Assembly (NCBI RefSeq): GCF_000685015.1
Contig: NZ_BAYA01000013.1
Coordinates: forward strand, 124,001-188,000
Direction of reading: 5' to 3'
DNA length: 64,000 nt
From: Paraburkholderia bannensis NBRC 103871
GTDB lineage: Bacteria; Pseudomonadota; Gammaproteobacteria; Burkholderiales; Burkholderiaceae
Positions 1-8,248 of the stretch are shown piece after piece. The notes beneath the pieces were generated by a model, which searched no databases, had not been told where the DNA came from, and saw nothing but the letters and a program-made list of their open reading frames with translations. Each line of letters starts with the position of its first letter. Position 1 is the first letter of the stretch. The translations under genes and the position numbers were made by a program.

Positions 1-37
1 AGCTTCAAACGCTTCAAACACCACGCAGGCTAAAATC

Positions 38-291
38 ATGAAACTGAATCATCGTATGAGTCTGTTCGTTGCTGCCGCACGCTCGGCCTGGCAGCGGCGG
101 GCAGCGCAAACGCCGAAGGCTGCATGAAAGGCGCGGTCGTGGGCGGCGTCGCCGGCCACTATGCGGGCCACCATGCCGTCGTGGGCGCGGTCGGCGGCTG
201 CATCGTCGGCCATCACATGGCGGCTAAAAAACGCGCTGAAGAGCGCGCCGCGCAGCACGATGCGGAGCGGGCGCATCAACTCCCCAGCTAA
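38..291 (+). pseudogene. Small exported glycine-rich protein, reading frame interrupted
   Basis: An ATG at 38 opens a typical signal-peptide start (MKLNHRMSLFVAA), but that frame runs into a TGA at about 125. The continuation of the signal peptide (LGLAAAGSANA, ending in an AxA cleavage site) and the whole mature part lie in another frame, from about 82 to the TAA at 289-291. That second frame has no ATG between its upstream stop (31-33) and 124, so a 1-base indel near 71-82 best explains the arrangement. The mature part is rich in Gly, Ala and His (VVGGVAGHYAGHHAVVGAVG) and resembles glycine-zipper envelope proteins, followed by a charged tail. It may be a genuine frameshift or a sequencing error. 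Function unknown. Confidence 0.5.
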
Positions 292-453
292 CATCGCTTG
301 AACGCCAGGCACGGAGGCAAATCCCCTCCGTGCCCATAGAACGCTTTAAAGCGAACACGATAAAGCGGGTATTCGTATCCGCTGTGCTATCCTGGCGGCA
401 CACGCTTTGCACCGGCTCGATCAAAGACAACTTGCCGAGTGGAGATAACCAGG

Positions 454-795
454 ATGGATGAAAGAAAGCGAGACAGCATCGTCGCCTACCTGCAACGCAG
501 GATGGCCGAATTCGATATCACCCCCGAAGCCCTTGCCGCCTCGATCGCCGAAGACCAGCGCCGCCTCCAGGCGGTCAAGTATCGCGACGCCAGCGGCAAC
601 AGCTGGGACGGCGAAGGCGCCGCGCCGCAATGGGTCGTGCAGGCGACCAGCGCCGGACAGTCCCTCGATCACTTCCTGGTGCGCCGCGAGAAAGAACCCC
701 AGGCGGACAAGCCCAAAAGCGTCGACTGGCGCGACGATCCGTTTGCGGGCACGCGGCTCGCCACCGTCAAGACCGAACAGCTTCAGGCCAGTTGA
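454..795 (+). CDS. H-NS family nucleoid-associated protein
   Basis: A 113-residue protein. The C-terminal half carries the H-NS-type DNA-binding pattern: an Asn-x-Trp-Asp-Gly-x-Gly turn (SWDGEGAAPQWV) followed by an amphipathic helix ending in SLDHFLV. The N-terminal half (MDERKRDSIVAYLQRRMAEF) is helical and would serve oligomerisation. This family binds curved AT-rich DNA and silences genes. The start at 454 is preferred over an upstream in-frame GTG at 439 because GGAGATAACCAGG lies directly before it. The short tail after residue 85 is charged and poorly conserved. The AT-rich patch at about 3.85-4.0 kb would be a natural target, but that is inference. Confidence 0.8.
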   Translation: MDERKRDSIVAYLQRRMAEFDITPEALAASIAEDQRRLQAVKYRDASGNSWDGEGAAPQWVVQATSAGQSLDHFLVRREKEPQADKPKSVDWRDDPFAGTRLATVKTEQLQAS

Positions 796-805
796 GCAGT
801 CACAG

Positions 806-820
806 GCAGCGCAACGCTGC
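806..820 (+). terminator. Weak hairpin after the H-NS-like gene
   Basis: GCAGCG-CAA-CGCTGC, a 6-bp perfect stem with a 3-nt loop, lies 11 nt after the stop and is followed by ACTTTG. There is no true U-run, so it is only a possible terminator. Confidence 0.35.
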
Positions 821-953
821 ACTTTGAAACATTGACCAACGCTTAGACTCAAAGAATCCACGGTTCGTGGGTTAGATCCGTTCGGCCATTTTTAGACATT
901 CGACACGCCTCCATCCATCTCCGACAATCAACGCCCGAGAGGTTTCGATACGA

Positions 954-1466
954 ATGGGCGGAATCGAAAGGGCGTGGACATCTATGGACAAAGGGATAGG
1001 CGAGCTTGTCGCCGAATTGGCCGGGCAAGGTATAGATCTGCCCGAAGGGGACGTTCGAATTGGCGGATTTGGAGATTCGGAAGCGCTTTCGGCGTCGCTG
1101 ATTGCACTCATTCTTGCTGGCGTAAAGCGCGCTACTTGCAGCCTGGTTTGGTCTTGGGACTTTGACGGCGAGTCGATTCCCAAGGTCGGCGACATTGAAA
1201 TCGTGCTTGACTGGAATAATCGACCTGCATTCGTTCGACGCGCCACCGACGTGCAAATCGTGCCGTTTGACCGCGTCGATGCTGAATTTGCGGCGAACGA
1301 AGGCGAAGGCGATCTTTCGCTGACGCATTGGCGTGCTGAGCACTGGCGCTTCTTCACCGAGGAGTGCAGCCGAATTGGCCGCGTGGCCGACCCTTCGATG
1401 CCGCTCGTATGTGAGAGATTTGAGGTTCTCCATGCCCTTACGCCCGTTCAGCACCGTCCGGCATAA
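954..1466 (+). CDS. ASCH domain-containing protein
   Basis: A 170-residue soluble protein. The segment from about residue 38 (FGDSEALSASLIALILAGVKRATCS) through LPKVGD-like (IPKVGDIEIVLDW), the EFAANEGEGDLSLTHWRAEHW stretch and the C-terminal MPLVCERFEVL strand match the ASCH fold (ASC-1 homology, beta-barrel related to PUA). The GxKRAT loop is the family hallmark. Bacterial members are thought to bind RNA or modified nucleosides, and one E. coli member hydrolyses N4-acetylcytidine; no activity can be assigned here. Start 954 has a GAGAGG about 11 nt upstream; an in-frame ATG at 984 is possible. It stands alone, with a terminator-like hairpin following. Confidence 0.85.
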   Translation: MGGIERAWTSMDKGIGELVAELAGQGIDLPEGDVRIGGFGDSEALSASLIALILAGVKRATCSLVWSWDFDGESIPKVGDIEIVLDWNNRPAFVRRATDVQIVPFDRVDAEFAANEGEGDLSLTHWRAEHWRFFTEECSRIGRVADPSMPLVCERFEVLHALTPVQHRPA

Positions 1467-1499
1467 ATTCTGACTGGGTCGAGCTTGAAGACGAGCCAC

Positions 1500-1530
1500 A
1501 AAACCGGCGTCGCTCGCGCGACGCCGGTTT
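1500..1530. terminator. Hairpin between convergent genes
   Basis: AAACCGGCGTCG and CGACGCCGGTTT form a 12-bp stem around a short CTCG-type loop. It has A/T ends on both sides, so it could terminate both the ASCH gene (plus) and the lipoprotein gene (minus). Confidence 0.7.
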
Positions 1531-1560
1531 CATGAGCGCGGCTAAAGCACTAAAGCACGC

Positions 1561-3834
1561 TCAGTTCGTCGCCACGAGCGGATCGGACGGCACGATCCGC
1601 ACAGCAGCAGGACTTTGCGCGAGCGGATTCCACCACGAAAGATGCATGTTCGCAGCGCCCGTGCCGTGCACATATTCGACCTTGATCGACGCCGGCTGCT
1701 TCGCATTCAGCCACACGATGCCGCTCGTCGTCGAGCGTGTCGACGTCTGCTTGTTGATGATCTCGACGCCGTTGATCCACAGCCGCGCGACGTTGTCGCT
1801 GTTGATCGAGAACGTGTAGACGCCTGACTGCGACGCCTCGATCGCGCCCGTCCAGCGAATACCGTAGTTCGTCGCATTGACGCCCGCCGAGGCATCCGGC
1901 GAGTCGGTGCCGCGCTCCGTGTTCAAATCGAAATCGACGAGCGGCGTAACCGACGTCTTCACAGGCGCGCTGCTGAAGCTCGGATCGTTGTAGTACGCAA
2001 CGTTGAGCACCGGCAGCTTCACATCGAATCCCCCTGTCAATGCCTGAACTTCCGACGTCTGCCACGGGTGGCCATCGGGGTAGACGGCGCCCTGGAACGG
2101 CGTCGCCGGTTCGACTGTCGCGGGCGCGCTCGGCGTCTGGCCCCAGTGGAAGCGGGTGTTGGTGCGCCCGATCATCAGTTCCCAGACGATGAAGCCCGTG
2201 CTGCCGCCGTAGTTCGACACAATCCCCGGCATCGTCTGCCCTGCCGTGCCCGTAAAGCCGCGCTGCAGCGTCTCCGAGTTGAGCGCATTCACGTCGCTGC
2301 CGTTGACAGGCCCCGTGTACGGATTGCCATACGGGTGGAACGCGTAGAAGTCGGAGAAGTACGTGCCTTCGTCCTCCTGCACCTGCGGCGAATTGATCGG
2401 CTGCGTGGCGCCCGCATTCAGGATCGCGATGCGCGCATCGTTCATCAGCACCGCGCGCGTTTGCTGCAACGACCCGTTACCGCTGCAACCCGGTTCGTTC
2501 ATCGGTTCCCAGAAGATGATGCGCGAGTCGTTGCGGTGCGGCGCGACGAAGTCGGTGATGTAGTTAGCAAGGCTCGCCTTATACGTCACGGACGCATTCG
2601 ATGCCGTCGGCTGGAAGTACGCCTGTTCGACCGGCGTGCCCGGCGACTGCACCCACTGGCTGTTGTGCACGCCCCAGACGGGCGCCGGTTGCGGGCCGTA
2701 TTGGGGTGTCGGGTTCCAGCAGTCGTCGTAGAAGATCGGTGACACCTTGATGCCGTGCCGCGTGGCGATCTCCAGCAGGTTCTCGAACTTGCTCAGGAAT
2801 GCTACGCGGTCGTTGGCCCACACGAGGTAGTGCAGATAGACGGCGATCGTATTGACGCCATAGGTCTGCGCATACGTCAGTTCGCGATTGACGACGGCGG
2901 GATCGTAGTTCTGCCAGAAGTCGATCGCGTTGACGGCCGTCGACGGCGTATAGACCATGCCGACCACTTTGGAAAAGTCGAAGGTCGGCGACGTCACGGC
3001 CGGATAGGTCTTGATCGTGAGGTTGCTGAACGTCGCGCCGACGCCAAAGCGCCGCACGCCGAAGCTGCCGCTCGCGAACGCGGCGGGCAGCGCGTTGGTC
3101 GCATCGTTGGCGCTGATGACACGTTGCTGGTCGAGATCAACGGTAATGGCCGTGCCGCTCGTCGTGACCTTCAGATGGTGCGTGCTGCCGCCGACGATCG
3201 CGCTGTTCGGGTACTGGATGAACTGCGTCCAGTTGTTGTTCTCGCGGCCGACGACCAGCGTGTGCGAGCCCGTGTCGAGGCCGACGAAGTAGCCCGTCAG
3301 GCTATCCGGGCCGCCCGCCGTCGGATTGGTCGTGCGCACGATGAAGCCGGCGTTGGCCGGCCCCGTGCCGACGGGGTTGCCGACCGTGACGTCAGCCTCG
3401 TAGGAGGCGCTCGCATACGTGCTGCCGAGCGCGACGGCCTTGTCGCCCGCGCCGGTGCCATTGGTGGCGGGCGCCGGGATCGTGATGCTCGAAGGCGTCG
3501 GCCCCGGTGCCCAGCCCTGCGTGGAGCCCGCCGCGAGATAGCTCGTGAAGTCGCCGAAACTGAGCGTGGTGGTGGTCAGCGCGGCAGGGGGCGCGGGTGG
3601 CGTGTACGGCGAAAGGTTCTTGTCCGGGTCGCTGATGACGACGGCTGGCGTGGTGGTTCGCATGCCCAGCGGCGTCGAGCCCGCCAGTCTGAATTCGCTT
3701 TGCACGGTCGCCGATGCTGAATTCGCTACGGACGTCTGCGCGTCCGCTACTGCCGTGGGGGTGGGTGAATCGTTGTTGCCGCCGCACGCGGCAAGAACCA
3801 ACGCGCTTGCGGAAAGCACGAAGAAGTTGCGCAC
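1561..3834 (-). CDS. Lipoprotein with glycosidase-like (clan A) and PA14 domains
   Basis: A 757-residue protein beginning at a GTG, chosen because AGGAG lies 7 nt before it. The N-terminus is a lipoprotein signal (SASALVLAACGGN, lipobox cysteine at about 17), so it is probably membrane anchored. Residues about 90-275 resemble a concanavalin-like/DUF1080 sandwich. Residues about 285-600 look like a TIM-barrel glycoside hydrolase, with FWEPMNEPG at about 437-445 giving the NEP acid/base Glu of clan GH-A and VWELMIG near 552 a candidate nucleophile Glu. Residues about 625-750 form a PA14 module, carbohydrate binding (VYTFSINSDNVARLWINGV). Substrate unknown. The AT-rich promoter region upstream suggests silencing by H-NS-like proteins. 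Confidence 0.7.
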   Translation of the reverse strand: MRNFFVLSASALVLAACGGNNDSPTPTAVADAQTSVANSASATVQSEFRLAGSTPLGMRTTTPAVVISDPDKNLSPYTPPAPPAALTTTTLSFGDFTSYLAAGSTQGWAPGPTPSSITIPAPATNGTGAGDKAVALGSTYASASYEADVTVGNPVGTGPANAGFIVRTTNPTAGGPDSLTGYFVGLDTGSHTLVVGRENNNWTQFIQYPNSAIVGGSTHHLKVTTSGTAITVDLDQQRVISANDATNALPAAFASGSFGVRRFGVGATFSNLTIKTYPAVTSPTFDFSKVVGMVYTPSTAVNAIDFWQNYDPAVVNRELTYAQTYGVNTIAVYLHYLVWANDRVAFLSKFENLLEIATRHGIKVSPIFYDDCWNPTPQYGPQPAPVWGVHNSQWVQSPGTPVEQAYFQPTASNASVTYKASLANYITDFVAPHRNDSRIIFWEPMNEPGCSGNGSLQQTRAVLMNDARIAILNAGATQPINSPQVQEDEGTYFSDFYAFHPYGNPYTGPVNGSDVNALNSETLQRGFTGTAGQTMPGIVSNYGGSTGFIVWELMIGRTNTRFHWGQTPSAPATVEPATPFQGAVYPDGHPWQTSEVQALTGGFDVKLPVLNVAYYNDPSFSSAPVKTSVTPLVDFDLNTERGTDSPDASAGVNATNYGIRWTGAIEASQSGVYTFSINSDNVARLWINGVEIINKQTSTRSTTSGIVWLNAKQPASIKVEYVHGTGAANMHLSWWNPLAQSPAAVRIVPSDPLVATN

Positions 3835-3849
3835 CTGTATCTCCTGAAA

Positions 3850-3990
3850 TCACCCGTATTTTATAAAAGGTCGAAAATTATTATTAATTTATCGAGCATA
3901 GCCACGACTGCAGCTACGCCATGCGATCCAATTACTGGGAAACGGAAGCGATGAGACGGGGAATCGATACGACAATATTAATAATATTAT
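3850..3990. other. AT-rich intergenic patch
   Basis: Two strongly AT-rich tracts (about 3857-3895 and 3970-3995, the latter with AATATTAATAATATTATTA) interrupt otherwise GC-rich DNA directly upstream of the GH/PA14 lipoprotein gene. It is a plausible promoter and nucleoid-protein binding region. No coding signal was seen in it. Confidence 0.6.
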
Positions 3991-4250
3991 TAGTCATCGA
4001 CTCCTGTACCAGGAGTTTCCCTGAAGCCTGCGAAATGGCGAGAATCGCCCGGCATGTCGATCGGGCGAGATGGGGCGTGCAAGGGCTGGCGAAAGTAACG
4101 CGCCGGGTAAGCCGGGGGCTTTAAGCGGATGAACGGCAGCGCGACCGGCGCGAAGCACGCGATATCGGCGATCGTCGGCGCGCGCCCGTTGAACTCCCGA
4201 ATCCACAATTGATGAATCCCGCTCAATAGCTCATGCCGTTTCTGCCCCAT
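3990..4250 (-). pseudogene. Remnant of a glutathione S-transferase C-terminal domain
   Basis: A frame of about 86 residues contains HQLWIREFNGRAPTIADIA, which matches the helix-6 N-capping region of GST C-terminal domains (PTIADIACF). The thioredoxin-like N-terminal domain is absent, and the sequence after the motif lacks the expected helices. It is therefore read as a decayed fragment, not a functional transferase. The assignment rests on one motif. Confidence 0.35.
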
Positions 4251-4356
4251 TGTTGAATCTTCCTGCCGAAAATACACTGTCTCCCGTTCCGTCCTGCAAA
4301 GCATCATCACGTGTGATGGTCTGCGGGCGCCTAACAGCAGAAACGAGGAGAAACGC

Positions 4357-5340
4357 ATGAAGACACGTCAACTCGGCAACAGTGGACTCGAAGTATCCGC
4401 GATGGGCCTCGGCTGCATGGGCCTGAGCTTCGGCTATGGGCCGGCGACGGAAACGTCAGCGGGCATTGCACTGATTCGCAGGGCATTTGAACTGGGCGTC
4501 ACCTTCTTCGACAGCGCGGAGGCCTACGGCCCGTTCGCCAACGAGGAACTGCTCGGCGAAGCGCTTGCCCCCATGCGCGACGAGGTTGTGATCGCAACCA
4601 AATTCGGTTTCAAGGACGGCGATGCGACAGCCGGTGTCGACAGCCGCCCCGAGCGCATTCGCGCCGTCGCCGAAGCGTCGCTCAAGCGCCTCAAGACCGA
4701 CCGCATCGACCTGTTCTACCAGCATCGCGTCGACCCGAACGTGCCCATCGAAGACGTCGCGGGCACCGTGAAAGACCTCATCGCCGAAGGCAAGGTGAAG
4801 CACTTCGGTCTGTCCGAAGCGGGCGCGCAGACGATCCGCCGCGCCCATGCGGTTCAGCCGGTGGCGGCACTGCAAAGCGAGTATTCGCTCTGGTGGCGCG
4901 AACCCGAGCAGAAGGTGTTCCCGACGCTGGAAGAGCTCGGTATCGGCTTCGTGCCGTTCAGCCCGCTCGGCAAGGGCTTCCTGACCGGCGCAATCGATGC
5001 GAACACGACCTTCGATTCAAGCGACTTCCGCAACGTGGTGCCGCGTTTTTCGGAAGAAAACCGCAAGGCCAACGCGCAACTGGTCGACGTGCTCGGCGTG
5101 ATCGCGAACGACAAGGGCGCGACCCGCGCACAAATCGCCATCGCCTGGCTGCTCGCGCAAAAACCGTGGATCGTGCCGATTCCTGGCACGACGAAGCTTT
5201 CGCGGCTGGAAGAAAACGTCGGCGCCGCCGCCGTGTCGCTCAGCGCGGCCGAACTGGCGGCCATCGACGCCGCGCTCGCCGCGATCAAGGTCGTGGGCGA
5301 CCGCTATCCGGCGCATATCCAGCAGCGCGTCGATAACTAA
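4357..5340 (+). CDS. Aldo/keto reductase
   Basis: A 327-residue NADPH-dependent AKR, most like the AKR13 / YajO-type branch. The catalytic tetrad is intact: Asp52 and Tyr57 (DSAEAYGP), Lys82 (VIATKFGF) and His123 (LFYQHRVD). The C-terminal cofactor loop contains VPIPGTTKLSRLEEN. Such enzymes reduce aldehydes and quinones in the cytoplasm; the natural substrate is unknown. The start has a strong GAGGAG Shine-Dalgarno 7 nt upstream. The MFS exporter gene follows in the same direction, after a hairpin. Confidence 0.92.
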   Translation: MKTRQLGNSGLEVSAMGLGCMGLSFGYGPATETSAGIALIRRAFELGVTFFDSAEAYGPFANEELLGEALAPMRDEVVIATKFGFKDGDATAGVDSRPERIRAVAEASLKRLKTDRIDLFYQHRVDPNVPIEDVAGTVKDLIAEGKVKHFGLSEAGAQTIRRAHAVQPVAALQSEYSLWWREPEQKVFPTLEELGIGFVPFSPLGKGFLTGAIDANTTFDSSDFRNVVPRFSEENRKANAQLVDVLGVIANDKGATRAQIAIAWLLAQKPWIVPIPGTTKLSRLEENVGAAAVSLSAAELAAIDAALAAIKVVGDRYPAHIQQRVDN

Positions 5341-5353
5341 GCAGCACGCCATG

Positions 5354-5379
5354 TCGGTTCCGTCTCCTGGCGGAACCGA
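5354..5379 (+). terminator. Hairpin after the aldo/keto reductase gene
   Basis: TCGGTTCCG and CGGAACCGA form a perfect 9-bp stem with an 8-nt loop, 14 nt after the reductase stop. There is no U-run. Its position argues against the ATG at 5351 as the start of the next gene. Confidence 0.45.
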
Positions 5380-5413
5380 CACCCCGCACTCCCCCGCAAT
5401 CACAAATCCCCTC

Positions 5414-6664
5414 ATGTCCCAGCCTGCTTCGTCCGGCCGCGCGCCCGATGGAGCGCAAACCCACGACCTGCGCATCCTCGCCATCCTGAGCATGCTGATG
5501 GCGTTTGCGTCCATCTCGACCGACCTCTACCTGCCCGCCTTGCCCACCATGGCACGGTCGCTGCACGCCAGCACCGGCACGATGGAATACACCATCTCGG
5601 CGTACCTGGTCGGCTTCAGTCTCGGGCAACTCGTCTGGGGGCCGCTTGGCGACCGCTATGGCCGCCGCACGCCTGTCTCCATCGGCCTCGTGCTGTTCGT
5701 GCTGGGTTCCGCCGGTTGCGCGCTCGCGCAGTCACCGGCGTCGATGATCGCGTGGCGCGCCGTGCAGGCCGCGGGCGCGTGTGCGAGCGTCGTGCTGGCG
5801 CGCGCGATGGTGCGCGATCTTTACTCGGGCAATAAAGCCGCCCAGATGATGTCCACGCTGATGACCGTCATGGCCATCGCGCCGCTGCTGGGCCCAAGCG
5901 TCGGCGGCATCATCCTGCATTTCGCCAGCTGGCGCGCGATCTTCTGGACGCTGGTGGCCGTCGGCCTGGTGACGCTCGCGGCGCAGCGCACCATGCCCGA
6001 AACGCTGCCATCTGGCCGCCGCAATCACGAGCCCTTGAGCCGCGCATTCGCGAACTACGGCCGCCTGTTGCGCAATCGGCGGCTGCTCGGCTATGCGGGC
6101 GCAAGCGGCTTCTTTTACGGCGCGGTGTACGCGTATATCGCGGGCACGCCGTTCGCGTTCATCACCTATCACCACGTGCCGCCGCAGCTTTACGGCGTGC
6201 TGTTCGGCGCGGGCATTCTGGGCATCATGGTCACGAACCAGGTCAATGCGCGCCTCGTGCTGCTCTACGGCAGCGACCGGCTGATGCGCTGGGGCACGCT
6301 CGCCGCCGCGCTGTCCGGGCTCGTGCTCGCCGTCGATGCGCGCACCGATTGGGGCGGCCTGATCGGCCTCTTCATTCCGCTGTTCACGTTCATGTCGGTG
6401 GCGGGGTTCATCGTCGCCAATTCGATCGCGGGTGCGCTCGGCTGCGCGCCGGAGCGGGCGGGCGCGGTGTCCGCGCTGATCGGGTCGGTGCAGTACGGCA
6501 CCGGCATTCTGGGCTCGGCGCTGGTGGGCGTGCTGGCTGACGGCACGCCCTGGCCGATGGCTTACGTCATGACGCTGATGGGCCTCGCCTGCGCGGCAAG
6601 CGCCCTGCTGCTCGTGCCGGTCGCTCGGGCTTCGCGACCGGAACCGGTGCGTCGCGCGGGCTAG
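5414..6664 (+). CDS. MFS drug-resistance exporter, Bcr/CflA family
   Basis: A 416-residue, 12-helix inner-membrane antiporter. The first helix ends in STDLYLPALP, the signature of the DHA1/Bcr subfamily, and the loop 2-3 motif GDRYGRRTP is present. Helices run to about residue 400 and end in LLVPVARASR. The family exports drugs such as bicyclomycin or sulfonamides; the real substrate is unknown. The ATG at 5414 (MSQPASSG) is preferred over 5351 because the first codons of the longer form sit inside a hairpin. The stop overlaps by 4 nt the stop of the convergent MFS gene. Confidence 0.88.
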   Translation: MSQPASSGRAPDGAQTHDLRILAILSMLMAFASISTDLYLPALPTMARSLHASTGTMEYTISAYLVGFSLGQLVWGPLGDRYGRRTPVSIGLVLFVLGSAGCALAQSPASMIAWRAVQAAGACASVVLARAMVRDLYSGNKAAQMMSTLMTVMAIAPLLGPSVGGIILHFASWRAIFWTLVAVGLVTLAAQRTMPETLPSGRRNHEPLSRAFANYGRLLRNRRLLGYAGASGFFYGAVYAYIAGTPFAFITYHHVPPQLYGVLFGAGILGIMVTNQVNARLVLLYGSDRLMRWGTLAAALSGLVLAVDARTDWGGLIGLFIPLFTFMSVAGFIVANSIAGALGCAPERAGAVSALIGSVQYGTGILGSALVGVLADGTPWPMAYVMTLMGLACAASALLLVPVARASRPEPVRRAG

Positions 6665-8106
6665 TGCGAGATGCTTTCCAGCGACTTGCCGAGCGTGCGC
6701 GGCCCCATCAGGCCGATGGCGACGATCACGAGCGACATCGCCCCCGCGATGAACACGAACACGCCAGTCACGCCGAATTCGCGCAACGTGAACGCAATCA
6801 CGAACGAGCTGAATACGGCGGACAGGCGGCTCCACGAATAGACGAAGCCCACGGCGCGCGCACGGATCGCAGTCGGATACAGCTCCTGCTGGTACGTGTG
6901 ATAGCTGAACGAAATGATGTTGCCCGCCAGCGTCAGCATCACGCCCAGCGTGACGATCGCGCCCGCTGATCTCACCTGGCTGAACAGCAGCCCGGCGACG
7001 ATGTTCACGGCGGCCATGCACACGATCACGTGCTTGCGCTCGAAGCGATCCGCGATGGCGTAGCCGAGCAGCGGCCCGAGCGGCGCGGCCAGCCCGATCA
7101 CGGTCGTATAGAGCAGGCTCGACGTCACCGTGACGCCCTGCTTGACGAGCAGCGTCGGCACCCAGTTGGCGAAGCCGAAAAACCCGATGGTCTGGAAGAT
7201 GTGGAACAGCACGAGCATGATCGTGCGCTTGCGGTACGGCGGCTTCCACATATCGGCGAAACCGGACTTTTGCGTCACGGGATCCGCCGGGCCAGGCGCG
7301 GGCAGCGCGCGGCCGTACTGGCGCTCGACGACGGCTTCCAGGCGGCTCAGCACCGCGTGCGCTTCGTCCAGACGCCCCTGGCCCGCGAGCCAGCGCGGGC
7401 TTTCCGGCAGGTTGCGCCGGAAGTACCAGACGAACAGCGCGCTCACGCCGCCCAGCAGCACGACCCAGCGCCAGCCGTCCAGCCCATGGGGCGCATTCGG
7501 CACGAGCAGATACGAAAGATACGCGGCCACCGGCACGGCGGTGAAGCCAATCGTCTGGCACACCGCAAACGCGCGGCCACGCAGGTGCTTGGGCGCGAGT
7601 TCGGACAGGTACGTGCCGATCGTCACCAGCTCCACGCCTATGCCCATGCCCGACACGAAGCGCCAGAAGTTCAGGCCCGCCGCGCTGTCCTGGAACGCCA
7701 TCACCGTATTGGCGACCACGTACCAGAGCATCGACCACGTAAAGATCGCGCGTCGCCCAAAGCGGTCAGCGAGAAAGCCACAGGCAATCGTGCCGACAAA
7801 CAGGCCGCTAAACAGCGCGGCGATAAAGCCCGCAATGCCCGAGGTGCCGAACAGGCCCGGCGTGGTCGGCGTGAGAATGCCGCTTTTCACGAGTCCAGGC
7901 GCGATATAGCCGGTGTAAAGCAGGTCGTAGAGTTCGAAGAAGAAGCCCAGGCTCAGCAGCAACACGAGCTTCCAGATCGCGCCGGTAGCGGGCAGCCGGT
8001 CGAGGCGCGCGGAAATCGAGCCTTTATCCGTGGCTTCATTGCCTGTTTGGGTCGCTGATGCACGGTCGGTGGCGCGCGGGGAGGAAGCGCTCTCCAGTGA
8101 GGCCAT
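6661..8106 (-). CDS. MFS transporter, metabolite:H+ symporter type
   Basis: A 481-residue permease starting at 8106, with AGGAGACAGGC directly before the ATG. The N-terminal cytoplasmic tail (about 50 residues) is followed by LGFFFELYDLLYTGYIAPGL, then FLADRFGRRAIF (loop 2-3 motif) and the RNLPESPRWLAGQGRLDEA sugar-porter-like loop. It belongs to the aromatic/organic-acid and sugar symporter group. It is the last gene of a minus-strand unit with the aconitase-family gene (142 nt upstream) and a LysR regulator, so it probably imports the dehydratase substrate (inference). Confidence 0.88.
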   Translation of the reverse strand: MASLESASSPRATDRASATQTGNEATDKGSISARLDRLPATGAIWKLVLLLSLGFFFELYDLLYTGYIAPGLVKSGILTPTTPGLFGTSGIAGFIAALFSGLFVGTIACGFLADRFGRRAIFTWSMLWYVVANTVMAFQDSAAGLNFWRFVSGMGIGVELVTIGTYLSELAPKHLRGRAFAVCQTIGFTAVPVAAYLSYLLVPNAPHGLDGWRWVVLLGGVSALFVWYFRRNLPESPRWLAGQGRLDEAHAVLSRLEAVVERQYGRALPAPGPADPVTQKSGFADMWKPPYRKRTIMLVLFHIFQTIGFFGFANWVPTLLVKQGVTVTSSLLYTTVIGLAAPLGPLLGYAIADRFERKHVIVCMAAVNIVAGLLFSQVRSAGAIVTLGVMLTLAGNIISFSYHTYQQELYPTAIRARAVGFVYSWSRLSAVFSSFVIAFTLREFGVTGVFVFIAGAMSLVIVAIGLMGPRTLGKSLESISH

Positions 8107-8248
8107 GCCTGTCTCCTGAATCGTAGTTGGAATGAATCGGCGCGCGTCGAGGTCGCCGTCACGGGCGTTCGATATTCGCCTGGGCGGATCGCCGATTGTA
8201 TCCGGGCTCGCCGCAATTGCGAGCCGTCCCCTTTGTGCGCCCGCCGCC

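Noticed and set aside
5351..5413. Earlier ATG as start of the Bcr/CflA transporter
   Set aside because: No ribosome-binding site and the codons fall within a 9-bp stem hairpin; the later ATG gives the usual family length.
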